In this document: positions 36,036 through 44,798 of the stretch, one piece after another | How the letters are laid out: each line of letters starts with the position of its first letter | How positions within the stretch are numbered: the first letter of the stretch is position 1 | Translations under genes and position numbers: made by a program | The notes under the pieces: generated by a model | What the model was told of the DNA's origin: nothing | The model's input: the letters and a program-made list of their open reading frames with translations, nothing else | The model's database searches: none | NCBI GenBank assembly: GCA_002753185.1 | Contig: PDZX01000002.1 | Span: forward strand, 62,001-126,000 | Length of the DNA: 64,000 nucleotides | DNA from: Magnetococcales bacterium WMHbin3 | GTDB lineage: Bacteria > Pseudomonadota > Magnetococcia > Magnetococcales > Magnetaquicoccaceae | Direction: 5' to 3'

Positions 36036-37322
36036 ATGGAAGCCCCTCTCGTTTCGGACCTGGCGCTCGTCGTGCAGCTGGTGCTGTTCGTCGTGTTGCT
36101 GGGGTGTTCGGCCTTTTTTTCGGGAAGCGAGGTCGCGCTCTTCTCCCTCAACCAGGTCCAGTTGGACCAGATGGCCAAGGAACACCATCCCCGTCTGGCG
36201 CTCATCCGCACCCTGCTGAAGGATCCCCGTGCCCTGATCGCCACCATCCTGATCGGCAACGAGCTGGTCAACGTGGCGGCCTCCAACATCTCCGCCACGC
36301 TGTTGATCCGTTTTCTCGGCGGCGAGGACAAGTGGTGGGTCAACATTTTTGTCATGCTGCCGATTCTGTTGTTGTTCGGCGAGATCACCCCCAAGACCAT
36401 CGCGGTGCGCAACAGCATCATGGTGGCGGGTTTCGTCAGTCCCCCCCTGGCGCTCTTTCGGCGGATGATCACCCCGCTGCGCAAGGTGGTCGGGTGGATT
36501 TCCAATATTTTCATTACTTGGATGATCGGCGAGCAGAAGGCGAAACAGTCCACCATCACCGAGGAGATGGTGCGCAGCCTCGCCGAACAGGCCAGTCAGG
36601 ACGGCGCCATCGACGCCGCAGAGCGCACCTACATCGACAACATCTTCAACTTCGGCAACATTCGCGTGCGGGATGTCATGGTCCCCCGCGCCAAGATTTT
36701 CTTCCTGCCCAGATCCGCCGACTTCAACGAGACCATCCAGGCCTGCCGGCAGAGCGGCTATACCCGCATCCCGATCCATGACGGCCATCGGGACGACGTG
36801 GTGGGCATCCTCCATGTGCGCGACCTGATCAAGCATCTGCCGGAAGGGGGGAACGCCACCGTCAACCCGATGAGCCTGTTGCGCAAGCCCTATTTCGTGC
36901 CGGGCAACCGGTTGGTCTCCTCCCTGTTCCAGACCTTCAAGGAACGGAATCGCTCCATGGCCATGGTGGTGGACGAGTTCGGCGGCCTGATCGGCATGGT
37001 GACCATGCATGACCTGTTGGGGATCATCTTCGGGCCGCTGCATGGCGGTCGCAAGGAGGTCATGGCGGACGACGCCACGCCTTTGCCCAACGGTTGCTAT
37101 CAATTTTCGGGGGTGATGCCCGTGGACGAGTGCGCCCAGTTGACCGGGTGCGTCTTTGCCGATGTCGATGCCGAGACCGTGGGCGGCATGCTGCTCGACA
37201 GGTTCGGGGAACTCCCGGAACCGGGCCGCAAGGTGACCGTGTCCGGTTGGGAGTTCACCGTGCAGGGGGTGGAAAACAATCGCATCACCGTCGTGAAGGC
37301 GTGTCGGAACGAGGAGCAATGA
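36036..37322 (+). CDS. CNNM/CorC-type transporter (DUF21-CBS-CBS-CorC_HlyC), pair 1 first gene
   Basis: 428 residues. The DUF21/CNNM membrane domain with about 4 helices is residues 1-190 (the GCSAFFSGSEVALFSLN motif in helix 1; LFGEITPKTIAVRNS). The CBS pair is about 205-335 (VRDVMVPRAKIFFLP; DGHRDDVVGILHVRDL; MVVDEFGGLIGMVTMHDLL). The CorC_HlyC FAD-like domain is about 345-425 (PVDECAQLTG to VSGWEFTVQGVENNRI). CNNM proteins export or exchange Mg2+ or other divalent cations. AAGGAG lies 6 bases before the ATG. The second transporter begins 3 bases after its stop. Identical twin: the gene at 40803. Confidence 0.93.
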   Translation: MEAPLVSDLALVVQLVLFVVLLGCSAFFSGSEVALFSLNQVQLDQMAKEHHPRLALIRTLLKDPRALIATILIGNELVNVAASNISATLLIRFLGGEDKWWVNIFVMLPILLLFGEITPKTIAVRNSIMVAGFVSPPLALFRRMITPLRKVVGWISNIFITWMIGEQKAKQSTITEEMVRSLAEQASQDGAIDAAERTYIDNIFNFGNIRVRDVMVPRAKIFFLPRSADFNETIQACRQSGYTRIPIHDGHRDDVVGILHVRDLIKHLPEGGNATVNPMSLLRKPYFVPGNRLVSSLFQTFKERNRSMAMVVDEFGGLIGMVTMHDLLGIIFGPLHGGRKEVMADDATPLPNGCYQFSGVMPVDECAQLTGCVFADVDAETVGGMLLDRFGELPEPGRKVTVSGWEFTVQGVENNRITVVKACRNEEQ

Positions 37323-37325
37323 GCC

Positions 37326-38621
37326 ATGGACATCTGGATGATCCCCCCGTTGATCGTGTTGTGTCTGTTGGTCGAAGCCTTCTATGCCGGATCCGAGATC
37401 GCGGTGGTGAGCGCCGACCGTCTGAAATTGCGCCATATGGCGGCCAAGGGGTCCCATGGCGCGCAATTGGCCATGGACATGCTGCGCCAGCCGGAACACC
37501 TGTTGACCACCACCCTGGTGGGCATCAACATCGCCATCGTCACCAACTCCTCGCTCTCCGCTGTCTTCGCCATCGAGGTGTTGGGGAAGGAGAACGCCTG
37601 GATCGGCATCCTGATCTCCGCGCCGCTGATCTGGGTGTTCGGCGAGATCGTGCCCAAGAGCGTCTTTCAGCAAAAGGCCGATGTGCTGGCCCCGCGCATC
37701 ATCTATGTCCTCAAGGTTTCTTCCTGGCTCTTCTATCCGCTGATCGTGATTTTTACCTTGTTCTTCAAGGTGATCACCTTCTTTTTCGGCGGCAGTGTCA
37801 AGAAAAATCCCCTCTGCCTGCGCGAGGAGATCGATCTGGTCTTGCAGATGAAGACCCATGAAACCGACATCCTCCCCATGGAAAAGAGCATGATCCGGCG
37901 TCTCTTCAATTTCGGCGAGACCCAGGTGCGGGACATCATGGTCCCGCTGATCGATCTGCGCACCCTGGATCGCAACGCCACCGTCGGCCTGGCCCTGCGC
38001 CAATCCGGCGAGCACTCCCATCTGCTGCTGCCGGTCCATGCCGGACGGGTGGACAACATTACCGGCTATGTCAACGCCATGGAGCTGCTCGGCGTGCCGG
38101 CGCAGGAGTCCATCAGGCCGTTCATCCGGTCGGTGCGCTACATCCCCGGATCGCAGAGCATCGAAGAGTTGCTGGCGGCCTTTCAGAAGAACGAAGAGCA
38201 ACTGGCCATGGTGGTGGACGAGTTCGGCGGCTGCGAGGGGATGGTCACCCTGGAGGACATCCTGGAACGGGTGGTCGGCGACATGCGCGACGAATACGAC
38301 GCCGGAGAGAAAGTGACCACCTGGTGGCAAGTCAAGGAGCCGGGGACATGGGTGGTCAATCCGCGCATCCGCCTGGTGGCCCTGCGGGACGAACTGGGCA
38401 TCTCCCTGCCGGATGGCAACTACGAGACCTTGGGCGGATTCCTGCTCGATCATTTCCGTGAGATCCCCAGCCAGGGCGCCAGCGTGACCAGGGAAGGGTT
38501 CACCTTCATGGTCACCAAGGCGGGCCAGCACTCCATCCGGGAGGTGGAGATCCACATGCCGGTCGCGCCGGCCGCCACCGAGGAGGAGGATCCGGTCTTG
38601 CATGCGCATCCTGATCATTGA
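37326..38621 (+). CDS. CNNM/CorC-type transporter, pair 1 second gene
   Basis: 431 residues with the same order as its neighbour: DUF21 helices (EAFYAGSEIAVVSADRLKL; WVFGEIVPKSVFQQKA), a CBS pair (VRDIMVPLIDLRTLD; VVDEFGGCEGMVTLEDILE) and a CorC_HlyC domain (RLVALRDELGISLPDGNYETLGGF). It is clearly a paralogue, not a copy, of the first gene, so the pair may form a heterodimer, since CNNM proteins dimerise. Its 3' end overlaps the response-regulator start by 20 bases. The A-rich C-terminal tail is acidic and His-containing. Confidence 0.92.
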   Translation: MDIWMIPPLIVLCLLVEAFYAGSEIAVVSADRLKLRHMAAKGSHGAQLAMDMLRQPEHLLTTTLVGINIAIVTNSSLSAVFAIEVLGKENAWIGILISAPLIWVFGEIVPKSVFQQKADVLAPRIIYVLKVSSWLFYPLIVIFTLFFKVITFFFGGSVKKNPLCLREEIDLVLQMKTHETDILPMEKSMIRRLFNFGETQVRDIMVPLIDLRTLDRNATVGLALRQSGEHSHLLLPVHAGRVDNITGYVNAMELLGVPAQESIRPFIRSVRYIPGSQSIEELLAAFQKNEEQLAMVVDEFGGCEGMVTLEDILERVVGDMRDEYDAGEKVTTWWQVKEPGTWVVNPRIRLVALRDELGISLPDGNYETLGGFLLDHFREIPSQGASVTREGFTFMVTKAGQHSIREVEIHMPVAPAATEEEDPVLHAHPDH

Positions 38622-39273
38622 GGACGATCCGGTCCTGATCCAACATCTGAAACGCAAATGCGAGGCGGCCGGTTTTGCGGTGGACACGACCCGCCATGGC
38701 CTGGAGGGGGAGGTCATGGCGCGTGACATCGTCTATCACGCGGTGATCCTCGACCTGGGGCTGCCGGATCAGTCGGGTTTGACGGTGTTGCGCAACTGGC
38801 GGCGCGCCCGCAACCCGGTGCCGGTGATCGTGCTGACCGCGCGCAACACCTGGCAGGAACGGGTGGAAGGGATCGAGGCCGGCGCGGACGATTATCTGGG
38901 CAAACCCTTTCATATCGAGGAACTGTTGGCCAGGCTCAAGGCGTTGATCCTGCGCTGCCATTCCCGTTTTCAGGGCGTGCTCACCGTGGGGGGCTACACC
39001 CTGAGCGAGGAACAACAGGCGGTGTTCCCCCCGGCTGGCGGGCAGGTGGCCTTGACCGCCATGGAGTTCCGGCTGCTGCGGGTCTTCATGCTCGCGCCCG
39101 CCCGCATCCACTCCAAGGAGTCGCTGATGAACGCGATCTACGATTACGACAAGACGCTGGATCACAATGTCATCGAGGTCTACGTCAACCATTTGCGCAA
39201 AAAACTGGGAAAAGAGATCATTCGCACCCTGCGTTGGCAGGGGTATCGGTTCACCCCCGGAGAAGAGGGATGA
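38602..39273 (+). CDS. PhoP-like response regulator, system 1
   Basis: 223 residues. The receiver domain has the acidic pocket IIEDDP, phospho-Asp51 (AVILDLGLPDQSGL), Thr in VIVLTARNTW and Lys in GADDYLGKPFH. The C-terminal winged helix is of the OmpR/PhoB class (TAMEFRLLRVFML; VIEVYVNHLRKKLG; TLRWQGYRFTP). It is the likely binder of the 11-bp repeats at this operon's own promoter. It overlaps the transporter gene by 20 bases and the kinase gene by 4. A vestige of the same gene start lies at 43369. Confidence 0.93.
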   Translation: MRILIIEDDPVLIQHLKRKCEAAGFAVDTTRHGLEGEVMARDIVYHAVILDLGLPDQSGLTVLRNWRRARNPVPVIVLTARNTWQERVEGIEAGADDYLGKPFHIEELLARLKALILRCHSRFQGVLTVGGYTLSEEQQAVFPPAGGQVALTAMEFRLLRVFMLAPARIHSKESLMNAIYDYDKTLDHNVIEVYVNHLRKKLGKEIIRTLRWQGYRFTPGEEG

Positions 39274-40628
39274 TCCGGAGCGGTTCCATCAAGAGCCGCC
39301 TGCTGGCCACGCTGGTGGTCGGCCTGCTGGCGATGTTCGTCCTGTTGTGGCTGGTGGTGAGCGGCGCCCTGCGCGAGTTGACCGCCAATTATCTGGAGGA
39401 TCGCCTGGACCAGGAGATGGCCAGCATCCTGGCGGAACTGGCCCTGGACGACAAGGATGTCATCACCCTGGACGGCGGGCATGTTGATGCTTTGTTTCAT
39501 TTTGCTTTTTCCGGATATTATTATCAGATGACCCTGCATGGCGGGGGCGAGTCGCAAACCCTGCGCTCCCGCTCCCTGGGGTCGTTCACCCTCGACTTTC
39601 CCGCCGTGCCCGTGGGGGAGAGGGTGCGTGTTTTCTCCAAAGGGCCGAGGAACGAGAAGCTGATCACCCTGGTGCGCACGATCCCCTTGCGGGAGCGGCA
39701 GTTGACCGTGGCCGTGGCCGAGGACCTCACCCCCATCGATGAGGATCTGGATCGTTTTCTTTTTATCTATAGTATTATTTCGTTGGTTTTTCTGGTGCTG
39801 TTGGCGCTGATTCACGTCGTGGCGGTGCGGCGGGCGATGCACCCCATGGAGCGGATTCACCAGGCCGTCATGCAACTGGAAATGGGTCAGATCGGCAAGC
39901 TTCCGGATGACGTTCCGGACGAGATGAAGAAAATTGTCGGACAGATCAATCACCTGCTGCAAAAGACCGAGCAGCGCCTGGTGCGCTCCCGGACCACCAT
40001 CACCAATCTCGCCCACGCCATGAAGAGTCCGCTGGCGGCCTTGTTTCAGATCGTCCATCATCCGACCTTAGGCGCGGATGAGCCTCTGCGTCAGGAGATC
40101 GAGGGGCGTCTCGAGCATCTCCACGAGCTGATCGAACGGGAGTTGCGGCGGGCGCGTCTGGCGGATCATCCCCTGTCCGGGATGTTTTTTTTGCCAGAGC
40201 AGTCTTTGGGCAACCTGGCGCGCACCCTGAACACCATCCATTTCCGGAGGAAGATCGAGGTGGAGCTGGATTTTCCCGCCGGGATGCTGCTGCCCTTCGA
40301 CCGGGAGGACATGATGGAGATGTTCGGCAATCTGCTGGACAACGCCTTCAAGTGGGCGCAAGCCCGGATTCGGGTCACGTTGCGCGAGGCGCCTGGCGAG
40401 GTGCTCATCCTGGTGGAGGACGACGGACCCGGCGTCCAGCCGGAGGAAAGGGAAATGCTGACCGCGCGGGGCGTGCGGCTGGACGAATCCCGCTCCGGCC
40501 ACGGGCTGGGCCTGGCCATTGTCCGCGAGACTGTCGAGCATTACGTGGGGAGCATGGCCTTGGGCCGATCCCCGGATCTGGGCGGCTTCCGGGTCGAGAT
40601 CCGTCTGCCGACCGGCGCCGGCAGGTAG
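39270..40628 (+). CDS. PhoQ-like sensor histidine kinase, system 1
   Basis: 452 residues. Membrane helices are about 12-34 and 160-182, flanking a periplasmic sensor of about 125 residues. HAMP follows, then an H-box with His249 (ITNLAHAMKSPLAAL), and the HATPase with FGNLLDNAFKWA, VEDDGPGVQ and SGHGLGLAIVRE. The start overlaps the regulator stop (ATGA) with AGAAGAGGG just ahead. The AHxMKSPL box and overall plan match PhoQ-like kinases, which sense divalent cations and envelope state; that fits the cation transporters in the operon. No terminator is evident before the second CNNM promoter 98 bases later. Confidence 0.92.
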   Translation: MIRSGSIKSRLLATLVVGLLAMFVLLWLVVSGALRELTANYLEDRLDQEMASILAELALDDKDVITLDGGHVDALFHFAFSGYYYQMTLHGGGESQTLRSRSLGSFTLDFPAVPVGERVRVFSKGPRNEKLITLVRTIPLRERQLTVAVAEDLTPIDEDLDRFLFIYSIISLVFLVLLALIHVVAVRRAMHPMERIHQAVMQLEMGQIGKLPDDVPDEMKKIVGQINHLLQKTEQRLVRSRTTITNLAHAMKSPLAALFQIVHHPTLGADEPLRQEIEGRLEHLHELIERELRRARLADHPLSGMFFLPEQSLGNLARTLNTIHFRRKIEVELDFPAGMLLPFDREDMMEMFGNLLDNAFKWAQARIRVTLREAPGEVLILVEDDGPGVQPEEREMLTARGVRLDESRSGHGLGLAIVRETVEHYVGSMALGRSPDLGGFRVEIRLPTGAGR

Positions 40629-40725
40629 TATCGAGGTGGTTTGTGTTTGTGATGGATCCTTCATTTTGGCATAGCCTGTTGCATTCAAGCGGAATGAAAT
40701 GCGCTTCTGCAAAAAACGCATTGTC

Positions 40726-40757
40726 TTCAGATTGATTTAAGCTGGCTCGGCTAGATT
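40726..40757 (+). promoter_or_regulatory. shared operator-promoter, site 3 (second CNNM operon)
   Basis: 11-mers TTCAGATTGAT (40726-40736) and TTAAGCTGGCT (40737-40747), then 4 bases and the -10 box TAGATT (40752-40757). It differs from site 2 at several bases, yet the period, the 4-base gap and the -10 box are kept, as expected of a functional site under selection. Confidence 0.75.
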
Positions 40758-40802
40758 AAGTGAAACTGAAAACATCCATTTCACTTTGTAGAAGGAGTCA
40801 TC

Positions 40803-42089
40803 ATGGAAGCCCCCCTTGTTTCGGACCTGGCGCTCGTCGTGCAGCTGGTGCTGTTCGTCGTGTTGCTGGGGTGCTCGGCCTTTTTTTCGGGAAGCGAGGT
40901 CGCGCTCTTCTCCCTCAACCAGGTCCAGTTGGACCAGATGGCCAAGGAACACCATCCCCGTCTGGCGCTCATCCGTACCCTGCTGAAGGACCCCCGTGCC
41001 CTGATCGCCACCATCCTGATCGGCAACGAGCTGGTCAACGTGGCGGCCTCCAACATCTCCGCCACGCTGTTGATCCATTTTCTCGGCGGCGAGGACAAGT
41101 GGTGGGTCAATATTTTCGTCATGCTGCCGATTTTGTTGTTGTTCGGCGAGATCACCCCCAAGACCATCGCGGTGCGCAACAGCATCATGGTGGCGGGCTT
41201 CGTCAGTCCCCCTCTGGCGCTCTTCCGGCGGATGATCACCCCGCTGCGCAAGGTGGTCGGGTGGATTTCCAATATTTTTATCACCTGGATGATCGGCGAG
41301 CAGAAGGCGAAACAGGCCACCATCACCGAGGAGATGGTGCGCAGCCTCGCCGCACAGGCCAGTCAGGACGGCGCCATCGACGCTGCGGAGCGCACCTATA
41401 TCGACAACATCTTCCAATTTGGCAATCTCCGCGTGCGGGATGTCATGGTTCCCCGCGCCAAGATCTTCTTCCTGCCCCGGACCACGGACATCAACGAGGC
41501 CATCCAGGCCTGCCGGCAGGCCCGCGTCACCCGCATCCCGATCCATGACGGCCACCGGGACGATGTGGTCGGCATCCTCCATGTGCGCGACCTGATCAAG
41601 CATCTTCCGGAAGGGGGCAATGTCGCCATCAACCCGATGACCTTGCTGCGCAAGCCCTATTTCGTTGCGGGCAACCGGCTGGTCTCCTCCCTGTTCCAGA
41701 CCTTCAAGGAACGGAATCTTTCCATGGCCCTGGTGGTGGACGAGTTCGGCGGCCTGATCGGCATGGTGACCATGTATGACCTGTTGGCGATCATCTTCGG
41801 TTCGTTGCATGGCGACCGGCAGGAGGTTGTCGCGGACGACGCCAAACCCATGTCCGATGGTTGCTATCAACTGCAAGGGGTGATGCCGGTGGAAGAGTGC
41901 GCCCGGTTGACCGGGTGCCTCTTTTCCGATGTCGATGCCGAGACCGTGGGCGGCATGCTGCTCGACAGGTTCGGGGAACTCCCGGAACCGGGCCGCAAGG
42001 TGACCGTGTCGGGTTGGGAGTTCACCGTGCAGGGGGTGGAAAACAATCGCATCACCACTGTCAAGGCGTGCCGGAACGAGGAGCAATGA
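40803..42089 (+). CDS. CNNM/CorC-type transporter, pair 2 first gene
   Basis: 428 residues, about 91% identical to the protein at 36036-37322. The membrane domain (first about 170 residues) and the last about 50 residues are almost unchanged. Most substitutions fall between about 205 and 375, in the CBS pair and the start of the CorC domain (for example PRTTDINEAIQACRQARV instead of PRSADFNETIQACRQSGY). This suggests the same transported ion but altered nucleotide or partner sensing. AAGGAG lies 6 bases before the ATG. Confidence 0.93.
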   Translation: MEAPLVSDLALVVQLVLFVVLLGCSAFFSGSEVALFSLNQVQLDQMAKEHHPRLALIRTLLKDPRALIATILIGNELVNVAASNISATLLIHFLGGEDKWWVNIFVMLPILLLFGEITPKTIAVRNSIMVAGFVSPPLALFRRMITPLRKVVGWISNIFITWMIGEQKAKQATITEEMVRSLAAQASQDGAIDAAERTYIDNIFQFGNLRVRDVMVPRAKIFFLPRTTDINEAIQACRQARVTRIPIHDGHRDDVVGILHVRDLIKHLPEGGNVAINPMTLLRKPYFVAGNRLVSSLFQTFKERNLSMALVVDEFGGLIGMVTMYDLLAIIFGSLHGDRQEVVADDAKPMSDGCYQLQGVMPVEECARLTGCLFSDVDAETVGGMLLDRFGELPEPGRKVTVSGWEFTVQGVENNRITTVKACRNEEQ

Positions 42090-42092
42090 GCC

Positions 42093-43388
42093 ATGGAAAT
42101 CTGGATGATTCCCCCGATGATCATGTTGTGCCTGTTGGTGGAGGCCTTCTATGCCGGATCCGAGATCGCGGTGGTGAGCGCCGACCGTCTGAAACTGCGC
42201 CATATGGCGGCCAAGGGGTCCCATGGCGCGCAACTGGCCATGGACATGCTGCGCAAGCCGGAGCACCTGTTGACCACCACCCTGGTGGGCATCAACATCG
42301 CCATCGTCACCAACTCCTCGCTCTCCGCGCTCTTCGCCATCGAGGTGTTGGGGAAGGAGAACGCCTGGATCGGCATCCTGATCTCCGCGCCGCTGATCTG
42401 GGTGTTCGGCGAGATCGTGCCCAAGAGCGTCTTTCAGCAAAAGGCCGACGTGCTGGCCCCGCGCATCATCTATGTCCTCAAGGTCTCCTCATGGCTCTTC
42501 TATCCGCTGATCGTTGTTTTTACCTTGTTCTTCAAGGTGATCACTTTCTTTTTTGGCGGAGGCGCCAAGAAAAATCCCCTCTGCCTGCGCGAGGAGATCG
42601 ACCTGGTCTTGCAGATTAAGGCCCATGAAACCGACATCCTTCCCATGGAAAAGAGCATGATCCGGCGTCTCTTCAATTTCGGCGAGACCCAGGTGCGGGA
42701 TATCATGGTCCCGCTGATCGATCTGCGCACCCTGGATCGCAACGCCACCGTCGGCCTGGCCCTGCGCCATTCCGGCGAGCACTCCCATCTGGTGATGCCG
42801 GTCCATGCCGGACGGGTGGACAACATTACCGGCTATGTCAATGCCATGGACCTGCTCGGCGTGCCGGCGCAGGAGTCCATCAAAACGTTCATCCGGCAGG
42901 TCCGCTTCATCCCCGGATCACAGAGCATCGAGGAGTTGCTGGCCACCTTTCAGAAGAACGGGGAGCAACTGGCCATGGTGGTGGACGAGTTCGGCGGTTG
43001 CGAGGGGATGGTCACCCTGGAGGACATCCTGGAACGGGTGGTCGGCGACATGCGCGACGAATACGACGTGGGAGAGAAAGTGACCACCTGGTGGCAACTC
43101 AAGGAGCCTGGAATATGGGCGGTCAATCCGCGCATCCGGCTGGTGGCCCTGCGAGACGAGTTGGGCATCTCCCTACCGGATGGCAATTACGAGACTTTGG
43201 GCGGATTCCTGCTCGATCATTTCCGTGAGATCCCCAGCCAGGGCGCCAGCATGACCAGGGAAGGGGTGACCTTCACGGTCACCAAGGCGGGCCAGCACTC
43301 CATCCGGGAGGTGGAGATCCGCATGCTGGCCGCGCCCGCCACCGAGGAGGAAGAGGATCCGGCCTTGCATGCGCATCCTGGTCATTGA
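42093..43388 (+). CDS. CNNM/CorC-type transporter, pair 2 second gene
   Basis: 431 residues, about 92% identical to the protein at 37326-38621, with the same DUF21-CBS-CBS-CorC_HlyC order. Changes are scattered and mostly conservative in the membrane part (MIPPMIMLCLLV). They are denser around residues 225-285 and in the acidic tail. No response regulator or kinase follows; a strong terminator begins 6 bases after the stop. Confidence 0.92.
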   Translation: MEIWMIPPMIMLCLLVEAFYAGSEIAVVSADRLKLRHMAAKGSHGAQLAMDMLRKPEHLLTTTLVGINIAIVTNSSLSALFAIEVLGKENAWIGILISAPLIWVFGEIVPKSVFQQKADVLAPRIIYVLKVSSWLFYPLIVVFTLFFKVITFFFGGGAKKNPLCLREEIDLVLQIKAHETDILPMEKSMIRRLFNFGETQVRDIMVPLIDLRTLDRNATVGLALRHSGEHSHLVMPVHAGRVDNITGYVNAMDLLGVPAQESIKTFIRQVRFIPGSQSIEELLATFQKNGEQLAMVVDEFGGCEGMVTLEDILERVVGDMRDEYDVGEKVTTWWQLKEPGIWAVNPRIRLVALRDELGISLPDGNYETLGGFLLDHFREIPSQGASMTREGVTFTVTKAGQHSIREVEIRMLAAPATEEEEDPALHAHPGH

Positions 43389-43449
43389 GGACGGGCAGGG
43401 GACCGGTTCGGTGAACCGGTCCCCTGCCTGTTTTGGCGTCAGGCGGTGA
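43369..43449 (+). pseudogene. vestige of a response-regulator start
   Basis: The frame MRILVIEDG at 43369 matches the start of the response regulator at 38602 (MRILIIEDD) in position relative to the transporter gene and in nearly all of the first 25 bases. After that it runs into the terminator hairpin and stops at 43447-43449. It is the cut end of a duplicated two-component operon, not a working gene. Confidence 0.75.
43394..43434 (+). terminator. strong Rho-independent terminator after the second CNNM operon
   Basis: A perfect 16-bp stem, GGCAGGGGACCGGTTC at 43394-43409 pairing with 43413-43428, closes a 3-base loop and is followed by TGTTTT. It ends the plus-strand CNNM operon. The convergent TerC operon ends at 43439, so the hairpin may slow transcripts from that side too, though no T-run faces that way. 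Confidence 0.88.
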
Positions 43450-44059
43450 CCACCTGCAGGTAGCCGCGATAGATCATTTCGATCGCAACATAGGTGATAA
43501 TGGCGAGGCCGACCCAGGCGATCCAGCGTTGTTTATGGATCATTTGGGCGATGTAGTTGGCGGCGAACGCCATCATGATGATGGCGAGCACGAGGCCGGC
43601 CATCATGATGACGGGGTGATCCTTGGCGGCTCCGGCCACGGCCAGGACATTGTCCAGGGACATGGAGAGGTCCGCCATGGCCACTTGCCAGACAGCGGCC
43701 GTCACGGTCTTGGGGTTGGCGGAGGCGCCTTGCGCCATGGCCTCTTCCGGCGTGACCTCGTCCTGGCCGTGGGTACGCAGTTCCCGGAACATCTGCCAGG
43801 CCACGAACAGCAGCAGCAGGCCGCCGGCCAGGGTCAGGCCGATGATTTGCAGCAATTGGGTCGTGACCAGGGCAAAGAGGATGCGCAACACTATGGCGGC
43901 GGCGGTGCCCCAGAACACCACGCGTTTGCGTTGTTCGGCAGGGACGGAAGCGGCGGCCATCCCCACGACAATGGCATTGTCGCCCGCCAGCACCAGGTCG
44001 ATGAACACCACTTGCACGAAGGCCGTCAATTGACTCATCAGTTCCGGATTCGGTTCCAT
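43439..44059 (-). CDS. TerC-family membrane protein (YjbE-like)
   Basis: 206 residues with about 6-7 membrane helices. Conserved acidic motifs are in VFIDLVLAGDNAIVVGMAA (helix 1) and ADLSMSLDNVLAVAGAA (helix 4), and the end contains GLAIITYVAIEMIYRG. TerC proteins move or assist loading of metal ions, with manganese best supported. AAAGG lies about 8 bases ahead of the ATG; a start seven codons further in is possible. It is last in the minus-strand operon terZ-terD-dedA-terC. Confidence 0.9.
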   Translation of the reverse strand: MEPNPELMSQLTAFVQVVFIDLVLAGDNAIVVGMAAASVPAEQRKRVVFWGTAAAIVLRILFALVTTQLLQIIGLTLAGGLLLLFVAWQMFRELRTHGQDEVTPEEAMAQGASANPKTVTAAVWQVAMADLSMSLDNVLAVAGAAKDHPVIMMAGLVLAIIMMAFAANYIAQMIHKQRWIAWVGLAIITYVAIEMIYRGYLQVVTA

Positions 44060-44124
44060 GTCAAAACCTTTTGGGTTGCATTGATGGTTGGGAAGAGGTC
44101 ACGTCGGCAGCGCCATGGCTCAGG

Positions 44125-44718
44125 CTACGTTGGCCCGGAGGACTCGGCGACGGTGGGCTTGTTGCGGGACTGGCTGTACAGGTAGATGCCTACCACCAGG
44201 AGCACCATCCCCGCCAGAATGTGCATTTTATACTCTTCCAGCCACTGTTCCATGACCTTGCCCAGAAAATAGCCTCCCATGATGAAGGTGGCGGCCCACA
44301 GCGAAGAGGCGATAAAATTGAGTACCAGAAAGCGCAAAGGCCTGGTGCCGCTCACGCCGACGATGAACGGACTGACATTGCGTACCCCATAGATGAAGCG
44401 ATAGGACATGATGAAGGCGACTTCGCCCTTGCGCAGCAACTCGAATCCCCGTTGTGCCTTGCTGGCCAGTTTGGGACGGTTGGCCAGAAACGGCGTGCCG
44501 TAGAAGCGACCCAGATAATAGAAGAGTTGATCCCCGGCCATGGTGCCCGTGGTGGCGCATATCCCCAGCAGGGGTAGATGGATGGCCAGGGCGCCGGTGG
44601 CAGCCAGGGCGCTGACGACGAGGACCACGGTCTCCCCCTCGAAGAAGGTCCACACCAGAACCAGCGGGTAGATCAGATAGCCATGTTCCGTGGCGAAGTT
44701 GGTGACGAATTGCTCCAT
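44125..44718 (-). CDS. DedA-family membrane protein (YohD-like)
   Basis: 197 residues from the ATG at 44718 (MEQFVTNFATEHGYLIYP). The DedA marks are FFEGETVVLVVSALAATG near residue 25, GTMAGDQLFYYLGRFYG, the re-entrant region SYRFIYGVRNVSPFIVGVSG, and a C-terminal helix (ILAGMVLLVVGIYLY). DedA proteins include undecaprenyl-phosphate flippases and affect membrane potential and drug tolerance. A start 21 bases upstream is possible. It lies 65 bases ahead of terC and 80 behind terD. Confidence 0.88.
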   Translation of the reverse strand: MEQFVTNFATEHGYLIYPLVLVWTFFEGETVVLVVSALAATGALAIHLPLLGICATTGTMAGDQLFYYLGRFYGTPFLANRPKLASKAQRGFELLRKGEVAFIMSYRFIYGVRNVSPFIVGVSGTRPLRFLVLNFIASSLWAATFIMGGYFLGKVMEQWLEEYKMHILAGMVLLVVGIYLYSQSRNKPTVAESSGPT

Positions 44719-44798
44719 GGTGGTGCCAATCCCCTGCATCCGATTTTCTTGAAATGGGTGTTTCGCCCCCCCCAGGGAGAGCGAAACACCCCGCCGAT

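Larger units (their letters stand above)
35944..38627 (+). repeat. direct repeat copy 1 (promoter plus two CNNM genes plus start of response regulator)
   Basis: This segment recurs 4767 bases downstream (4768 in the leader, one small length change). Shared are the AAAAACGCAT upstream, the operator, the leader, both transporter genes at identical lengths, and the first 26 bases of the response-regulator gene. Similarity then stops. Proteins from the two copies are about 91-92% identical by eye. Confidence 0.9.
40712..43394 (+). repeat. direct repeat copy 2 (promoter plus two CNNM genes plus response-regulator stub)
   Basis: Second copy of the segment at 35944-38627. Both transporter genes keep the same lengths, and the leader differs by a one-base length change. 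Homology runs to about 8 codons into the response-regulator frame and is then replaced by a terminator hairpin. Confidence 0.9.
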
